Of a stretch of DNA of 64,000 nt, positions 35,949 through 45,354 are shown piece after piece. Each line of letters starts with the position of its first letter. The first letter of the stretch is position 1. The notes beneath the pieces are model-generated. The model was given only the letters and a program-made list of their open reading frames with translations. It was not told where the DNA came from and made no database searches. A program made the position numbers and the translations under genes. Origin of the DNA: Paenibacillus amylolyticus (GTDB taxonomy: Bacteria; Bacillota; Bacilli; Paenibacillales; Paenibacillaceae); the NCBI RefSeq assembly GCF_001570725.1, contig NZ_BCNV01000001.1, positions 930,001-994,000 of the forward strand, given 5' to 3'.

Positions 35949-37646
35949 ATGGGTGTAAAGCTACCTTCAATATTTGCCGAGCGAATGAAAAGTTTGCTTG
36001 GCGATGAGTTTGAACAATTTATGAAATCTTATGAGCAGTCTCCACATGCGGGGCTGAGAGTGAATACGCTGAAGATATCGATGGAACAATTCGATGAGAT
36101 TGCTCCATTTGATCTAAGATCTATTCCGTGGTGTGAGACAGGGTTCTATGTACCTCATGGTGTTAAACCAGGTTTACACCCTTATTATCATGCAGGCCTT
36201 TATTATATACAGGAACCAAGTGCTATGGCTCCAGTTGAATTATTGCAAGTGGAACCTGGGGATCGCGTGCTTGATCTCTGCGCTGCTCCGGGTGGGAAAA
36301 CGACACAGATTGCAGCAAAGCTGCAAGGCAAGGGCGTGCTTGTCACGAACGATATCCATGCCGAACGCACGAAAGCGCTGGCCAAGAATGTGGAATTGTA
36401 CGGGGTGCGGAACGCCGTTGTGTTGAATGAGTCGCCCGAGCGGATCGCAAATGCATTTCCTCATTATTTTGACAAAGTATTAATTGATGCGCCTTGTTCA
36501 GGTGAAGGCATGTTCCGCAAAGATGAGGACATGGTGAAATCGTGGGAGCATCATTCGGTGGAAAAATGTGTGCTCATGCAGCGGGATATCTTGGAGATTG
36601 CGGCACGATTGCTGGCTCCGGGAGGCACAATCGTGTACTCAACATGTACCTTTGCGCCGGAGGAAAATGAAGCAATGATTGCGGAGTTCTTGAATGTAAA
36701 CCATGATTTCGTTGTCAAAGACATTCCTGAAGAGAACGGATTCGCTCCAGGACGTCCGGAATGGGTACGTCAGATGATGCCAGAGAAGGCAGAAGAGACG
36801 GAAGCTGTACTGGATCAAACACGTGGCACCGCAAGATTGTGGCCTCACCTTTTGGAAGGAGAAGGGCATTATGTCGCTGTATTACAGCATCGTGCAGGGC
36901 AAGGATTGGAAACAGATCAATCTGGAGTAGTTAAAGAAGGAGCAATGGAGTATGGACAGGTCGTGGATGTGTCCAGGATTGAAGTAGAGGGGAACAAGGA
37001 TCACTCTATTGCTGCTTCTTCAATTGCTATGACCAAGGCTGATCGTAAAAAGGAACGTTTGTTGCGAATCGAATCCAGAGAGTCCCATGACCGACAGATT
37101 GGTGGCGGCAAGAATTCGGGTAGACAGGGCAAAAAAGGTAAAGATTACGGTGGACGTAAATCGGAACGGGGTCAGGGACGCGGAGTTGATGCGGCAAGTA
37201 TTGATCCGGTTGCGATCTACACTCAGTTTATGAAAGAACAACTGGAGGTTGAATTAGACGGAGAAACGGTATGTTACGGAGACCGGGTATATCAATCATC
37301 GGTTGGTGCAGCTCGGTTGGAGGGACTGAAAGTCATTCGTCCAGGCTGGTTTGTGGGTACGATAAAGAATGGCCGATTTGTTCCGTCCCACCCGCTTGCG
37401 TGTGCTTTAGATGCATCTGAGGCGCGGCGAAGCGTGAATCTGTCATCCGCTGATGGTGAAGCCGTGAGGTACCTCAAGGGTGAAACGTTGAATATTGAAG
37501 AAGAACGAGTGGTGCTCAAGGCGGACGCAGTTGCCAAAGGGTACGTTCTTGTATGTGTAGATGGTTATGCTGCTGGCTGGGGAAAATGGCTGGATGGTGT
37601 GCTGAAGAATGAATATCCGGCAGGCTGGAGGTGGACATCGGTATGA
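35949..37646 (+). CDS. rsmF: RsmF-like 16S rRNA (cytosine-5) methyltransferase
   Basis: About 565 residues. SAM-binding LDLCAAPGGKTTQIA, LIDAPCSGEGMFRK and STCTFAPEENE carry both catalytic Cys (PCSGEG and TCT) of the NOL1/NOP2/Sun family. A basic low-complexity linker (about 365-420) leads to a C-terminal RsmF/PUA-like domain. ATG 35949 gives the expected N-terminus (MGVKLPSIFAER) with GAGTGG upstream; ATG 35916 is possible. The stop overlaps the next gene by 4 bases. Confidence 0.92.
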   Translation: MGVKLPSIFAERMKSLLGDEFEQFMKSYEQSPHAGLRVNTLKISMEQFDEIAPFDLRSIPWCETGFYVPHGVKPGLHPYYHAGLYYIQEPSAMAPVELLQVEPGDRVLDLCAAPGGKTTQIAAKLQGKGVLVTNDIHAERTKALAKNVELYGVRNAVVLNESPERIANAFPHYFDKVLIDAPCSGEGMFRKDEDMVKSWEHHSVEKCVLMQRDILEIAARLLAPGGTIVYSTCTFAPEENEAMIAEFLNVNHDFVVKDIPEENGFAPGRPEWVRQMMPEKAEETEAVLDQTRGTARLWPHLLEGEGHYVAVLQHRAGQGLETDQSGVVKEGAMEYGQVVDVSRIEVEGNKDHSIAASSIAMTKADRKKERLLRIESRESHDRQIGGGKNSGRQGKKGKDYGGRKSERGQGRGVDAASIDPVAIYTQFMKEQLEVELDGETVCYGDRVYQSSVGAARLEGLKVIRPGWFVGTIKNGRFVPSHPLACALDASEARRSVNLSSADGEAVRYLKGETLNIEEERVVLKADAVAKGYVLVCVDGYAAGWGKWLDGVLKNEYPAGWRWTSV

Positions 37647-38389
37647 GTGGAAAAGGCAAACAAACGCTGCGTCTGGACAAAATATTAAGTCATATGGGTG
37701 TGGGAACACGGAGTGAACTCAAAAAGATGGTGAAGCAAGGCAGAATCCATGTGGACGGCAAAGCAGTGAAAGACAGCGGCGTACAGGTGAATCCAGAGGT
37801 CAACGTGATCGAGGCTGATGGAGAGCGGATTGTGTATCGGGAGATGATCTATCTGATGCTGCATAAACCTCCAGGTGTCGTGTCTGCTACCGAGGATAAC
37901 AGAGATAAGACGGTGCTGGATCTGTTGCGGAAAGAAGACCGGGTCTTTAATCCGTTTCCTGTGGGACGACTGGATAAGGATACAGAGGGACTGCTCATTC
38001 TCACGAATGATGGTCCACTTGCCCATGATCTGTTATCTCCACGCAAGCATGTGCCCAAAACCTATGAAGCTCGTGTTCTGGGAAACGTGGATGAAGACGA
38101 TGTACAACGTTTCAAAGATGGTGTACAGCTGGATGATGGGTATGAGACGCTGCCTGCTGAACTGACTATACTTGGTCAGGAAGAAACGGAAGAAGGCACG
38201 ATCTCGTCGATCTCACTCATTATTCACGAAGGGAAGTTTCACCAGGTAAAACGTATGTTTCAGGCGGTAGGCAAACGAGTGATCTATCTGAAACGCGTTG
38301 CCATGGGTGAGCTTGAATTGGCTTCCGATCTTGCGATCGGAAGTTATCGTGAACTAACCGTAGATGAGTTGAGCCTTCTTCGGAAGTAA
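37643..38389 (+). CDS. RsuA/RluB-family pseudouridine synthase
   Basis: 248 residues: N-terminal S4 RNA-binding domain (RLDKILSHMGVGTRSELKK) and catalytic domain with VGRLDKDTEGLLILTNDG (catalytic Asp) and KFHQVKRMF. This is the 16S rRNA U516 type by length. ATG overlaps the stop of the methyltransferase gene (ATGA) with GAGGTGG upstream, so two rRNA-modifying enzymes are translated together. A GTG at 37631 abuts the binding site and is rejected. Confidence 0.92.
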   Translation: MSGKGKQTLRLDKILSHMGVGTRSELKKMVKQGRIHVDGKAVKDSGVQVNPEVNVIEADGERIVYREMIYLMLHKPPGVVSATEDNRDKTVLDLLRKEDRVFNPFPVGRLDKDTEGLLILTNDGPLAHDLLSPRKHVPKTYEARVLGNVDEDDVQRFKDGVQLDDGYETLPAELTILGQEETEEGTISSISLIIHEGKFHQVKRMFQAVGKRVIYLKRVAMGELELASDLAIGSYRELTVDELSLLRK

Positions 38390-38435
38390 GGGTTTTGTTG
38401 GGTGCGATTACTACAGAGATGAGGATGAAGCTGAA

Positions 38436-39239
38436 ATGACCTATAAATTAATTGCGCTTGATGTAGATGGAACACTGCTGAATGATCATCATGAACTTAC
38501 TGAATGGACTCAGGAGACCTTGATCCGTGCTTCCCGTCAGGGAGCAGAGATCGTTCTGTGTTCAGGCAGAGGTCCTGCGAACACGATTCCTTTTATGGAG
38601 CAGATGGGACTGGATGGATATGTGATTACACATAATGGTGCCGTAACCGCACAGGTGGATACACGAGAGGTGGTTCATCATTTTGCATTAGATGGACAAG
38701 GACTGGAACCGATCATCGATTACTGCCGGACTAATGGCGTGCATTTTGATATCAATACGGCTTTTGGTCTGTATGTGGATCAACCGGAAGGTTTGGGGTT
38801 GCAGGTGCGTGAGATGTACTACAACTTTTTGGCGGAGCCACTGAAGCTACCCAAGTGGGTTGACATGACAGAACCACTGGCCAAATTCACTGCATTTGGT
38901 CCGATTGAACAGATGGATGCAGTACTGCAGGAGTGGTCTACCTGGAATCTGCCTTATTATATGACACGGAGTGGTGACTTTTTTATTGATCTGATGCATC
39001 CCGAAGCGTCCAAAGGCGCTGCCCTCAAACGGCTTGCCGAATCCAAAGGAATCTTGCCTTCGGAGATCATGGCGATTGGCAACTATTTCAATGACATTAC
39101 GATGTTGACCTTTGCTGGTAAAGGCATCGCCATGGATAACTCACCGGATGAGGTGAAAGCTGCTGCCGATGAGGTGACACTCTCCAATAACGAGCAGGGT
39201 GTGGCACACGCGATCCAAAAATATGTGTTATCCGTCTAA
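38436..39239 (+). CDS. Cof-type HAD phosphatase
   Basis: 267 residues. HAD motif I LDVDGTLLN, motif II LCSGRG, Lys in HPEASKGAALK and motif IV IGNYFNDITML. The usual motif IV is GDxxND; here the first Asp is Asn, leaving one acidic ligand at that position. C2B cap (YPYY-type) between residues 85 and 185. Such enzymes dephosphorylate sugar phosphates or flavin precursors. Only a weak purine stretch (GAGGATGAAG) precedes the ATG. Confidence 0.9.
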   Translation: MTYKLIALDVDGTLLNDHHELTEWTQETLIRASRQGAEIVLCSGRGPANTIPFMEQMGLDGYVITHNGAVTAQVDTREVVHHFALDGQGLEPIIDYCRTNGVHFDINTAFGLYVDQPEGLGLQVREMYYNFLAEPLKLPKWVDMTEPLAKFTAFGPIEQMDAVLQEWSTWNLPYYMTRSGDFFIDLMHPEASKGAALKRLAESKGILPSEIMAIGNYFNDITMLTFAGKGIAMDNSPDEVKAAADEVTLSNNEQGVAHAIQKYVLSV

Positions 39240-39336
39240 CTTTACATCTTAAATTTGAAATGCATACCTCCCTCATAATCTACCGTCCTCAGGGGCATCC
39301 TAAGAGAATAACGTTAGGAATGGAGGAGGACAGGTA

Positions 39337-40377
39337 ATGAAACATGATGTGGAATTGGTTACTGACCTGCGTACATCAGGTGGAGAAGTACAAGATGTGA
39401 TGGTCAATGGTCAATATGCAGGCTCACTGTTCCTTGTATATAGAGAAGGAGATCGCTTATCTGGTAGTCTACAGATCGAGCAGGAGTCTCTGCCAGATGA
39501 TACAGAACAACGTATCGTGGAGAAAGTGCATGCCTATGTCCGTTCTCTTGCAGATGCGTTGGAAGCTGCATATTATGAAGTGTTGGTCAGTTGTGGCTCA
39601 CTACATTCGGTTCTGCACAAGCCTGAGTCAGAGACCGCATGGTCGTCCGAAGACATGGTTCATGACGAGGAACGTTATGACGATATAGACAGCAGTGATG
39701 TTAAGGTAATCCCTGGTTCACAAGCCGAATCGTTTACATATGAAGATCGGGATCATGTTCTGGAGATGGAAATGGTAAGTGCCGGACGCAGCATATCAAC
39801 GTATATTTTCAATGATGCCGATGGGCAGGAACTTGCGGAAGCTTCCTTAAAACAATATGGCGCCGATGCGCAAGGTGAAATACACTGGTATGACGAGCCT
39901 GAAGAAAATCAATTGGAAGCCGCGGCAGAGTTGCTGGTCAGAGAGCTAGATGAGGATATCATTGATACGATAACGATCCGCATGTGGCATCAGGGCAACG
40001 AACTCGAGGCGTTAGAGTGGATACATCGCGATTTCTCCGAGGAGTTTGAGGATACGAATGAATCGGATCTGGATGAGTTGGAGGCTGCCGAAGAAGCAAG
40101 TTATGTCATGCTGAAACGTAAGGATCGGGAGTTCCGTGTATATGAGCTGTTTCTTCAGGAGCGTGGTGGATTGCCTGTGGGAACAGCAACCATAGACACT
40201 TCTCAATCCGATCTTACGGGATACATCGATTATGAGGTTCCTGGAACGAGCATACAGCGAAAGAGCCTGGTCGAAGTGCTAATGCAGGAGTTGGACAAGG
40301 AAATGGAGTTTGATACGCTGCACCTTACGATGTTATATCGAAATCAGATTATTGATGAAGCCAGAATAGATGGGTAA
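39337..40377 (+). CDS. Acidic protein with three internal repeats, unknown function
   Basis: 346 residues, strongly acidic, soluble. Three divergent repeats of about 80 residues can be aligned by eye at about 5-86, 131-217 and 258-340. Each has a beta-rich part ending in G-x-I/L-x-Y/W, then a helix with the pattern L-x-x-E-L-D-E/K, then D-T-[IL]-x-[IL]-x-M. The second and third share VRELDEDIIDTITIRMWHQ versus MQELDKEMEFDTLHLTMLY. Linkers between repeats are Glu/Asp rich. No known domain recognised. ATG follows GGAGGAGG. Monocistronic, with terminator at the stop codon. Confidence 0.8.
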   Translation: MKHDVELVTDLRTSGGEVQDVMVNGQYAGSLFLVYREGDRLSGSLQIEQESLPDDTEQRIVEKVHAYVRSLADALEAAYYEVLVSCGSLHSVLHKPESETAWSSEDMVHDEERYDDIDSSDVKVIPGSQAESFTYEDRDHVLEMEMVSAGRSISTYIFNDADGQELAEASLKQYGADAQGEIHWYDEPEENQLEAAAELLVRELDEDIIDTITIRMWHQGNELEALEWIHRDFSEEFEDTNESDLDELEAAEEASYVMLKRKDREFRVYELFLQERGGLPVGTATIDTSQSDLTGYIDYEVPGTSIQRKSLVEVLMQELDKEMEFDTLHLTMLYRNQIIDEARIDG

Positions 40378-40403
40378 AAGGCAGTCGCCTTTTACCTTTT
40401 TTT
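40373..40403 (+). terminator. Terminator overlapping the stop codon of the three-repeat gene
   Basis: GGTAAAAGGC, AGTC loop, GCCTTTTACC, then seven T residues; the stop TAA lies within the left arm. Confidence 0.92.
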
Positions 40404-40483
40404 GTTTTCATTTTGACGAAAAATTCATTTCCCGGTATAGTACCATTAGTTTAATAGAGATCAGGAAGTGGAGGAGGACAATC

Positions 40484-41032
40484 ATGCACTCATTCAGGAT
40501 TAGTAGCGAATATATTAACGATGGTTTTCAAGCCGTTCAGGCGAAGCCTGAGGATACGGAGGATGTGATCTCACTGCTGGTGGAGACAGCCGAATGGCTA
40601 CAGAGTCAAGGCTCTTCTCAGTGGAACGGCTTGCTTAAAGGAGAAGATTCACATGATACGGCAGGGGCAATTCGACGTGGGGACGTGTTTGTTTTCAAAA
40701 AAGGTGCGGACGTAGCGGGCATGGTCATTCTCATGGTTCAGCCCAGCCCGTGGGATGTTCATCTCTGGGGTTCAAAAGCTCACGCTGAGGATGGCGCAAT
40801 CTATCTGCATCGGCTGGCGATTCGAAGAAAATATGCTCAGGGCGGTCTGGGACGATCGATATTGCAATGGTCTAGTAGCGGCATACAGTTCGAAGGTAAA
40901 CATACGGTCCGCTTGGACTGCGGAGCGAGCAACGCGACGTTGAACGCCTTTTATGCGCGGAACGGTTATACTTTTTTGGGGGAGACCGATGGTTTTAGCA
41001 CATATGAGAAGCCAGTGGAGTTGCTGAACTAA
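40484..41032 (+). CDS. GNAT family N-acetyltransferase
   Basis: 182 residues. Acetyl-CoA binding pattern IRRKYAQGGLGRSIL (R-x-x-G-x-G) and C-terminal NAFYARNGYTFLGE, typical of the fold. ATG 40484 with GGAGGAGG at 6 bases; the open frame begins earlier within the terminator. Substrate unknown. Confidence 0.9.
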   Translation: MHSFRISSEYINDGFQAVQAKPEDTEDVISLLVETAEWLQSQGSSQWNGLLKGEDSHDTAGAIRRGDVFVFKKGADVAGMVILMVQPSPWDVHLWGSKAHAEDGAIYLHRLAIRRKYAQGGLGRSILQWSSSGIQFEGKHTVRLDCGASNATLNAFYARNGYTFLGETDGFSTYEKPVELLN

Positions 41033-41339
41033 AATGCTGGCTATGGCTATCCGATGATTACGTTGCAGTCAACCCTGAGATTGACGGAGGGATTGCGGCT
41101 TTTGCTTCTGAGGGGCACAGTTCGTGAATATGTTGTATATACGACTTGGAAGTTCCGGCTTCCCTATGTCATAATGGACAATAGAGCAGTTCTTAGACAA
41201 AATAAAGGGATGTACATTGGACAAAGGATAGGCTAATTGAGAGAGATTCTCATTTTAGATCTTTACTGAACATATGTTCTGATATATCATGGATGTAGAT
41301 GCATTGAGAGAACGTAAGCAAGAAAGGGGGAAACTAACG
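41033..41339. other. Intergenic region upstream of the glycosyltransferase gene
   Basis: No gene seen; a 60-codon frame at 41054 lacks a ribosome binding site. It holds a possible promoter (TTGGAA, 18 bases, CATAAT at 41146-41175) and the LexA-type palindrome at 41268. Confidence 0.5.
41268..41279. promoter_or_regulatory. LexA/DinR-type palindrome
   Basis: GAACATATGTTC is a perfect 12-base match to the core of the Bacillus LexA box (GAAC-N4-GTTC, inner bases also fit RNRY). The outer bases are T instead of C/G. It lies 60 bases before the glycosyltransferase start and about 90 bases after the possible -10 element. Confidence 0.45.
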
Positions 41340-42470
41340 GTGAAATTGCTGCAGGCGCTTTTCTTTCCTCCGGAGCAGCCCGGAGGTGTATCCTCTATGA
41401 TTCCGTATATGCAGGAGAGGTTTACAACCCCGAGGTGGGAAATGGATCTGTTCTCGTTGCCGAAGCGAATTCGCAACAAGGGCAGAGAGGAAGTTCAATT
41501 CCAAACGTTTGATTGGACCGAATATCAGGATAGTCCTGTTGTCCAGAAATATATTCAAACCTATCGTGATTATCTATGGTGGACCAAACTGCGCATTCAG
41601 AAGCCCTATGATCTGATCCATGCCCACCACCCAATTGCAGGACTCGCGATGAAAACGGTTTTCCCGGATACCCCCCTCATTCAGACGATTCACTCCAGTT
41701 ATGAACGAGAATTAATTCTTAATGGACGCATTGAACCGGATGGACCAGAGCATCGATTCCTGCTTGCGATATATGGGGAGTTGGAGCACCAGGCAGAGCG
41801 CCTCTTGACGGTGTCGGATTCGTTCCGTCGTTATTTGGCCCCCTACGTGAAGGAACCGGATGTCATCGGTGTGATCCCCAATGGATTCGATGAGAAGCGG
41901 TTTAAGCCGATTCCCCATGATAATGCCATACCACAGCTAGTGACGGTATGTCGGCTTGTTCCGGCGAAAGGACTGGATATTCTTTTCAAAGCCTGTGCGG
42001 AACTGAAGGGTCGAGGTCATGATTATGTGTTACACATTATTGGAGACGGACCGATTCGTCCTGATCTGGAAGAATTGGCGCAGCGGTTAGGAATCTATAA
42101 TGAAACCATCTTCTATGGTTATACACTGCATCCTGAGGAATTCATGCCATTCTTTGATATTTTTGTACTTCCTTCACGGGCAGAAGCATTTGGTTCCGTC
42201 TTCGCTGAAGCGGCGCTGAGTTGTCTTGCCCTTGTGGGTACGGATGTAGGCGGTATACCGGAACAGATCGAGAACGGTAGCAATGGGTTGCTTGTACCGG
42301 CAGAAGATCCTTCTGCACTGGCTGAAGCGCTTGAAAAGGTGATGTTGGACCCGGCTTACCGTTATGAACTTGCCCGTTCGGCGTGTGAAAAAGCCAAAAC
42401 ACATTACTCGCTTGGCAGATCGGTGAATGAGCTGAAAAAGATGTATCTCCAGTTCCCTAGCCAAGCCTAA
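41340..42470 (+). CDS. Glycosyltransferase family 4 (GT-B; CotSA-like)
   Basis: 376 residues. N-terminal FFPPEQPGGVSSMIPYM and C-terminal donor site RLVPAKGLDILFKA and SRAEAFGSVFAEAALS (E-x7-E motif) show a retaining GT-B enzyme of family GT4. It resembles the spore coat protein CotSA and similar enzymes of cell-surface glycans. GTG 41340 follows AAAGGGGG at about 9 bases; the frame opens 17 codons earlier. Monocistronic, terminator follows. Confidence 0.9.
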   Translation: MKLLQALFFPPEQPGGVSSMIPYMQERFTTPRWEMDLFSLPKRIRNKGREEVQFQTFDWTEYQDSPVVQKYIQTYRDYLWWTKLRIQKPYDLIHAHHPIAGLAMKTVFPDTPLIQTIHSSYERELILNGRIEPDGPEHRFLLAIYGELEHQAERLLTVSDSFRRYLAPYVKEPDVIGVIPNGFDEKRFKPIPHDNAIPQLVTVCRLVPAKGLDILFKACAELKGRGHDYVLHIIGDGPIRPDLEELAQRLGIYNETIFYGYTLHPEEFMPFFDIFVLPSRAEAFGSVFAEAALSCLALVGTDVGGIPEQIENGSNGLLVPAEDPSALAEALEKVMLDPAYRYELARSACEKAKTHYSLGRSVNELKKMYLQFPSQA

Positions 42471-42489
42471 AACGGAGAGTAACAAGTGC

Positions 42490-42518
42490 AAGCCGCTGTG
42501 CTATACAGCGGCTTTTTT
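42490..42518 (+). terminator. Rho-independent terminator after the glycosyltransferase gene
   Basis: AGCCGCTGT, GCTAT loop, ACAGCGGCT, then six T residues. Confidence 0.9.
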
Positions 42519-42603
42519 GTCATTTCTCAGGAAAGACTACACGCGATAACTTGTGGTCATGAACCAAATGATGCTCATATTCATGAAATACATAACCGTA
42601 ATG

Positions 42604-43659
42604 TTATGTATTGTTGCGTCCACGAAAGGTGCCCCAGCGGTTCAGCACCAATTTGGCAGCCCAGATTAGTGCCATACTTCCGAAGATGGGGTACAGGATG
42701 GATAGCAGAGAACTGAATCCAAATTGGCTGAGTGAGTAACACAGCAGCATAATGGTTAATGTAATGAAACGGGGATGCACGCGTATATGTTGTCTGAGTT
42801 GCAAGGTCATTCCGTAGATATCAGCTACAAAAGTACTGAATATTTCCATGAAAATAAGAGATACATATACGGATTGCACTGCCCATCCAAGTTGAAAAGC
42901 AATGCTACCCATCGGGATCTCGAATTGGATGATGCCGGGCATCTGTGCTGACATGGCAAAGTGAGCTGCCATCAGCATGAAGCCTACGCCAATGCCTCCC
43001 AGTACGCCGCCCCACTTCAATACACTCCGACTGCGGATTTGGTTACCCACAGGCACAAGGACGGCTTGAGCCAACACCAGATTGAACGAAGTGTACAGAA
43101 GTGGAGACAGCCACACCTGAATGGGGTTTGAGTCTGTCGTCAGTGTGATGAATCGGGAGGCACCTGGATGATGAATGGTGCTGGTAATCATGAGCAGGGA
43201 TAACAGGAGCATCATGGGAACGACGATGCTATTCATTTGAAGGATGGCCTGAATGCCCCGACCAAGAAGCAGATAAGTCCCTACAAGTGTGACAATCAGA
43301 CCCGTCTGATAATGTAAACCCAGATGTTCGACAAAAACGGAACCTGCTCCTGCAAGCATGACACTGTTCACGCCAATGAGAATGAGAAGGGTCACCCAGG
43401 TAATCCATTTGCCTGCCTTGTGGCCGAATAAATGTTTGTTCAGATCCTCATAAGAGCGAGATCCGGTATCGTGAGCAATGAGCATCATTTTGGTACCTAA
43501 CCAGACAAAGAGCATGGTGGATAAGCCTATGGTGATGGTGGCCCATTTGCCATACTGGGTAAAAAACTGCAGGATTTCCTGCCCTGTGGCGAAGCCGGCT
43601 CCGACAACCGTTCCGATGTATGTAAATGCGATCTGCAGCACCCGAAATGCCTGTTTCAT
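42604..43659 (-). CDS. YkvI-like membrane protein (APC superfamily)
   Basis: 351 residues, about 10 helices. N-terminal helix AFTYIGTVVGAGFATGQEIL has the unwound G-x-G-x-A-T-G pattern of LeuT-fold transporters. Related to B. subtilis YkvI, whose substrate is unknown; distant relatives carry amino acids or serve as germinant receptors. ATG follows GAGGGGAAAG. Divergent from xpt. Confidence 0.85.
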   Translation of the reverse strand: MKQAFRVLQIAFTYIGTVVGAGFATGQEILQFFTQYGKWATITIGLSTMLFVWLGTKMMLIAHDTGSRSYEDLNKHLFGHKAGKWITWVTLLILIGVNSVMLAGAGSVFVEHLGLHYQTGLIVTLVGTYLLLGRGIQAILQMNSIVVPMMLLLSLLMITSTIHHPGASRFITLTTDSNPIQVWLSPLLYTSFNLVLAQAVLVPVGNQIRSRSVLKWGGVLGGIGVGFMLMAAHFAMSAQMPGIIQFEIPMGSIAFQLGWAVQSVYVSLIFMEIFSTFVADIYGMTLQLRQHIRVHPRFITLTIMLLCYSLSQFGFSSLLSILYPIFGSMALIWAAKLVLNRWGTFRGRNNT

Positions 43660-43863
43660 GTCTTTCCCCTCTCAGGCCCCTGTATAGTTTGGACATGCGG
43701 GTACCATGGTACAAGGTATGCTTGACCCACGAAAGACATGACAATCGATAGCAAGCTCTGGCTTGAAATGCAGCTTAAGGACAGCCCTCGGGCAATTTCG
43801 CTTGAACTTATAGATAGATATATGATACTTTTACCTCATAGGATAGGCTTGGGAGGTCAAATC

Positions 43864-44445
43864 ATGGAAGTATTGAAACAACGAATTTTACAAGAAGGTG
43901 TTGTCATCTCGGATCAGGTATTGAAGCTGGATGGTCTATTGAACCACCAAATTGATCCTGCATTAACGATGGAGATGGGACGGGAGTTTGCTGCCCGGTT
44001 TCGTGAAAGTGGAGTAACTCGGGTCATTACGGTAGAATCCTCAGGCATTCCGGTTGCTTTTGCCGCAGCTCATGAACTTGGGGTACCGCTAGTATTCGCC
44101 CGTCGCAAAAAAACGCTTCTGGCTGATCCTGATGCCTACTGTGAACGTGTACCGTCCTTTACCAAAGGAATTGTAACAGACATTATGGTATCCCGCGAGT
44201 TCATTCATGAGAATGACCGTATTCTGTTCATTGATGATATCATCGCCAATGGGGATGCTGCTCGTGGAGTCATCAAAATTATTGAGCGTTCCGGTGCGGA
44301 ACTCGTCGGATTCGGCGTTGTGGTCGAGAAAAGTTTTCAGGCAGGGGCACGCACGATTCGTGAACAGGGTATTCCGGTGGAAGCCTTGGTACGTATTCGT
44401 TCTCTGAACGATGGAACGGTACAATTTGACGATAACGAAATGTGA
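43864..44445 (+). CDS. xpt: Xanthine phosphoribosyltransferase
   Basis: 193 residues, the family length. Salvages xanthine (and guanine) to XMP. PRPP loop FIDDIIANGDAARG and VESSGIPVAFAAAHELGVP; the ARRKKTLL segment binds purine. ATG 43864 follows GGGAGG; the frame opens 42 codons earlier without support. Unlike B. subtilis, no guanine riboswitch was found in the 200-base upstream region, and no pbuX follows. Confidence 0.95.
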   Translation: MEVLKQRILQEGVVISDQVLKLDGLLNHQIDPALTMEMGREFAARFRESGVTRVITVESSGIPVAFAAAHELGVPLVFARRKKTLLADPDAYCERVPSFTKGIVTDIMVSREFIHENDRILFIDDIIANGDAARGVIKIIERSGAELVGFGVVVEKSFQAGARTIREQGIPVEALVRIRSLNDGTVQFDDNEM

Positions 44446-44542
44446 CATTTTAAAGGAATAGGGCCTATTTTTTGAACTATGCCTTTGCATGACCGCAGAT
44501 TTCATTTATAATGGGGTTATGTTAGGGAGAGGAGGCAACACC

Positions 44543-44872
44543 ATGGGGAACCAACCGGCAACAGAACAATTTTTTATTGATAAGCTGGCGGAATCGAAAG
44601 TTCATTTTGAACGTGCCCTGGATTGTAAACATACGGAATTCGATGACCTTTATCCCTATATGATTGAACATCCTCAATTTTTCTGGTACAAACGCTATGT
44701 TGCCTGGTCAGAATTACTGACGATTGTAGGCTTGTGCGAAGAGTTGTCCTTCTCTTGGAAAGAACAATTTACACCGCATCAAGTGGAGTACCTTGAAGAA
44801 CGTGTGATGTCCGCCAAAGTGCTTGATTTTTGGTTCGAGAAGAACGACAGCAAAGAGCACGCGCAGCGGTAA
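44543..44872 (+). CDS. 109-residue cytoplasmic protein, unknown function
   Basis: Aromatic-rich small protein with a helix-loop pattern; notable segment YPYMIEHPQFFWYKRYVAW. No signal peptide. ATG follows GAGAGGAGG at 7 bases, so translation is well supported; the frame opens 18 codons earlier. Terminator about 55 bases downstream. No family recognised. Confidence 0.72.
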   Translation: MGNQPATEQFFIDKLAESKVHFERALDCKHTEFDDLYPYMIEHPQFFWYKRYVAWSELLTIVGLCEELSFSWKEQFTPHQVEYLEERVMSAKVLDFWFEKNDSKEHAQR

Positions 44873-44924
44873 CTTTCAGTCGGGACATAATTTCGAATGA
44901 CATGACAGTCCAATACAGTCACGT

Positions 44925-44959
44925 GAGACCTAAATGACATTTCATTTAGGTCTCTTTTT
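44925..44959 (+). terminator. Rho-independent terminator
   Basis: GAGACCTAAATG pairs with CATTTAGGTCTC, loop ACATTT, then TTTTT. Confidence 0.9.
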
Positions 44960-44991
44960 GTAAATAAATTTGGAATATAGGAGCCAAGAAC

Positions 44992-45210
44992 ATGATCAGT
45001 GATACAGAATTGGACGCCCTGCGTCTGTCAGGTGAGAAAGTAAGAGTAGTACGGGACGAGCTGGAGTCAAACGATGTAACCGGGATTGTCGTTGCCTGGG
45101 ATGGCGAGCAGGTACTTATCCGGCGGCAAAATAGACGTGTCGTCAAGCTGGATCGCAGTTACCGATATCAGCTGTTCAGCGAACCGCGCCAGAGTCCACT
45201 TGGTGAGTAG
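44992..45210 (+). CDS. 72-residue basic protein, unknown function
   Basis: Predicted beta-rich fold; the segment VTGIVVAWDGEQVLIRRQNRR followed by VVKLDRSYRYQL resembles small SH3-like or Hfq-like barrels, which is only a visual impression. ATG follows TAGGAG at 8 bases. Stands between a terminator and the CMD-family gene. Confidence 0.62.
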   Translation: MISDTELDALRLSGEKVRVVRDELESNDVTGIVVAWDGEQVLIRRQNRRVVKLDRSYRYQLFSEPRQSPLGE

Positions 45211-45354
45211 CAATCGCTTATGATTGTGGCAAACCATGAGCATTTATATGTTTGGAATTACCATGATTTCTTGGCATAATTGGCTCACTCGGGAGAGAAA
45301 ATAGGTACAGTGGAAACGATCTGTAACTATAGCTGAGAGGGTGTGCTACAAGAC

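Noticed and set aside
41054..41236. 60-codon ORF before the glycosyltransferase gene
   Set aside because: No ribosome binding site; the region is better explained as promoter DNA.
43660..43863. Guanine riboswitch or PurR box before xpt
   Set aside because: Known xpt leaders have one, but the conserved purine riboswitch core and terminator are not present here.
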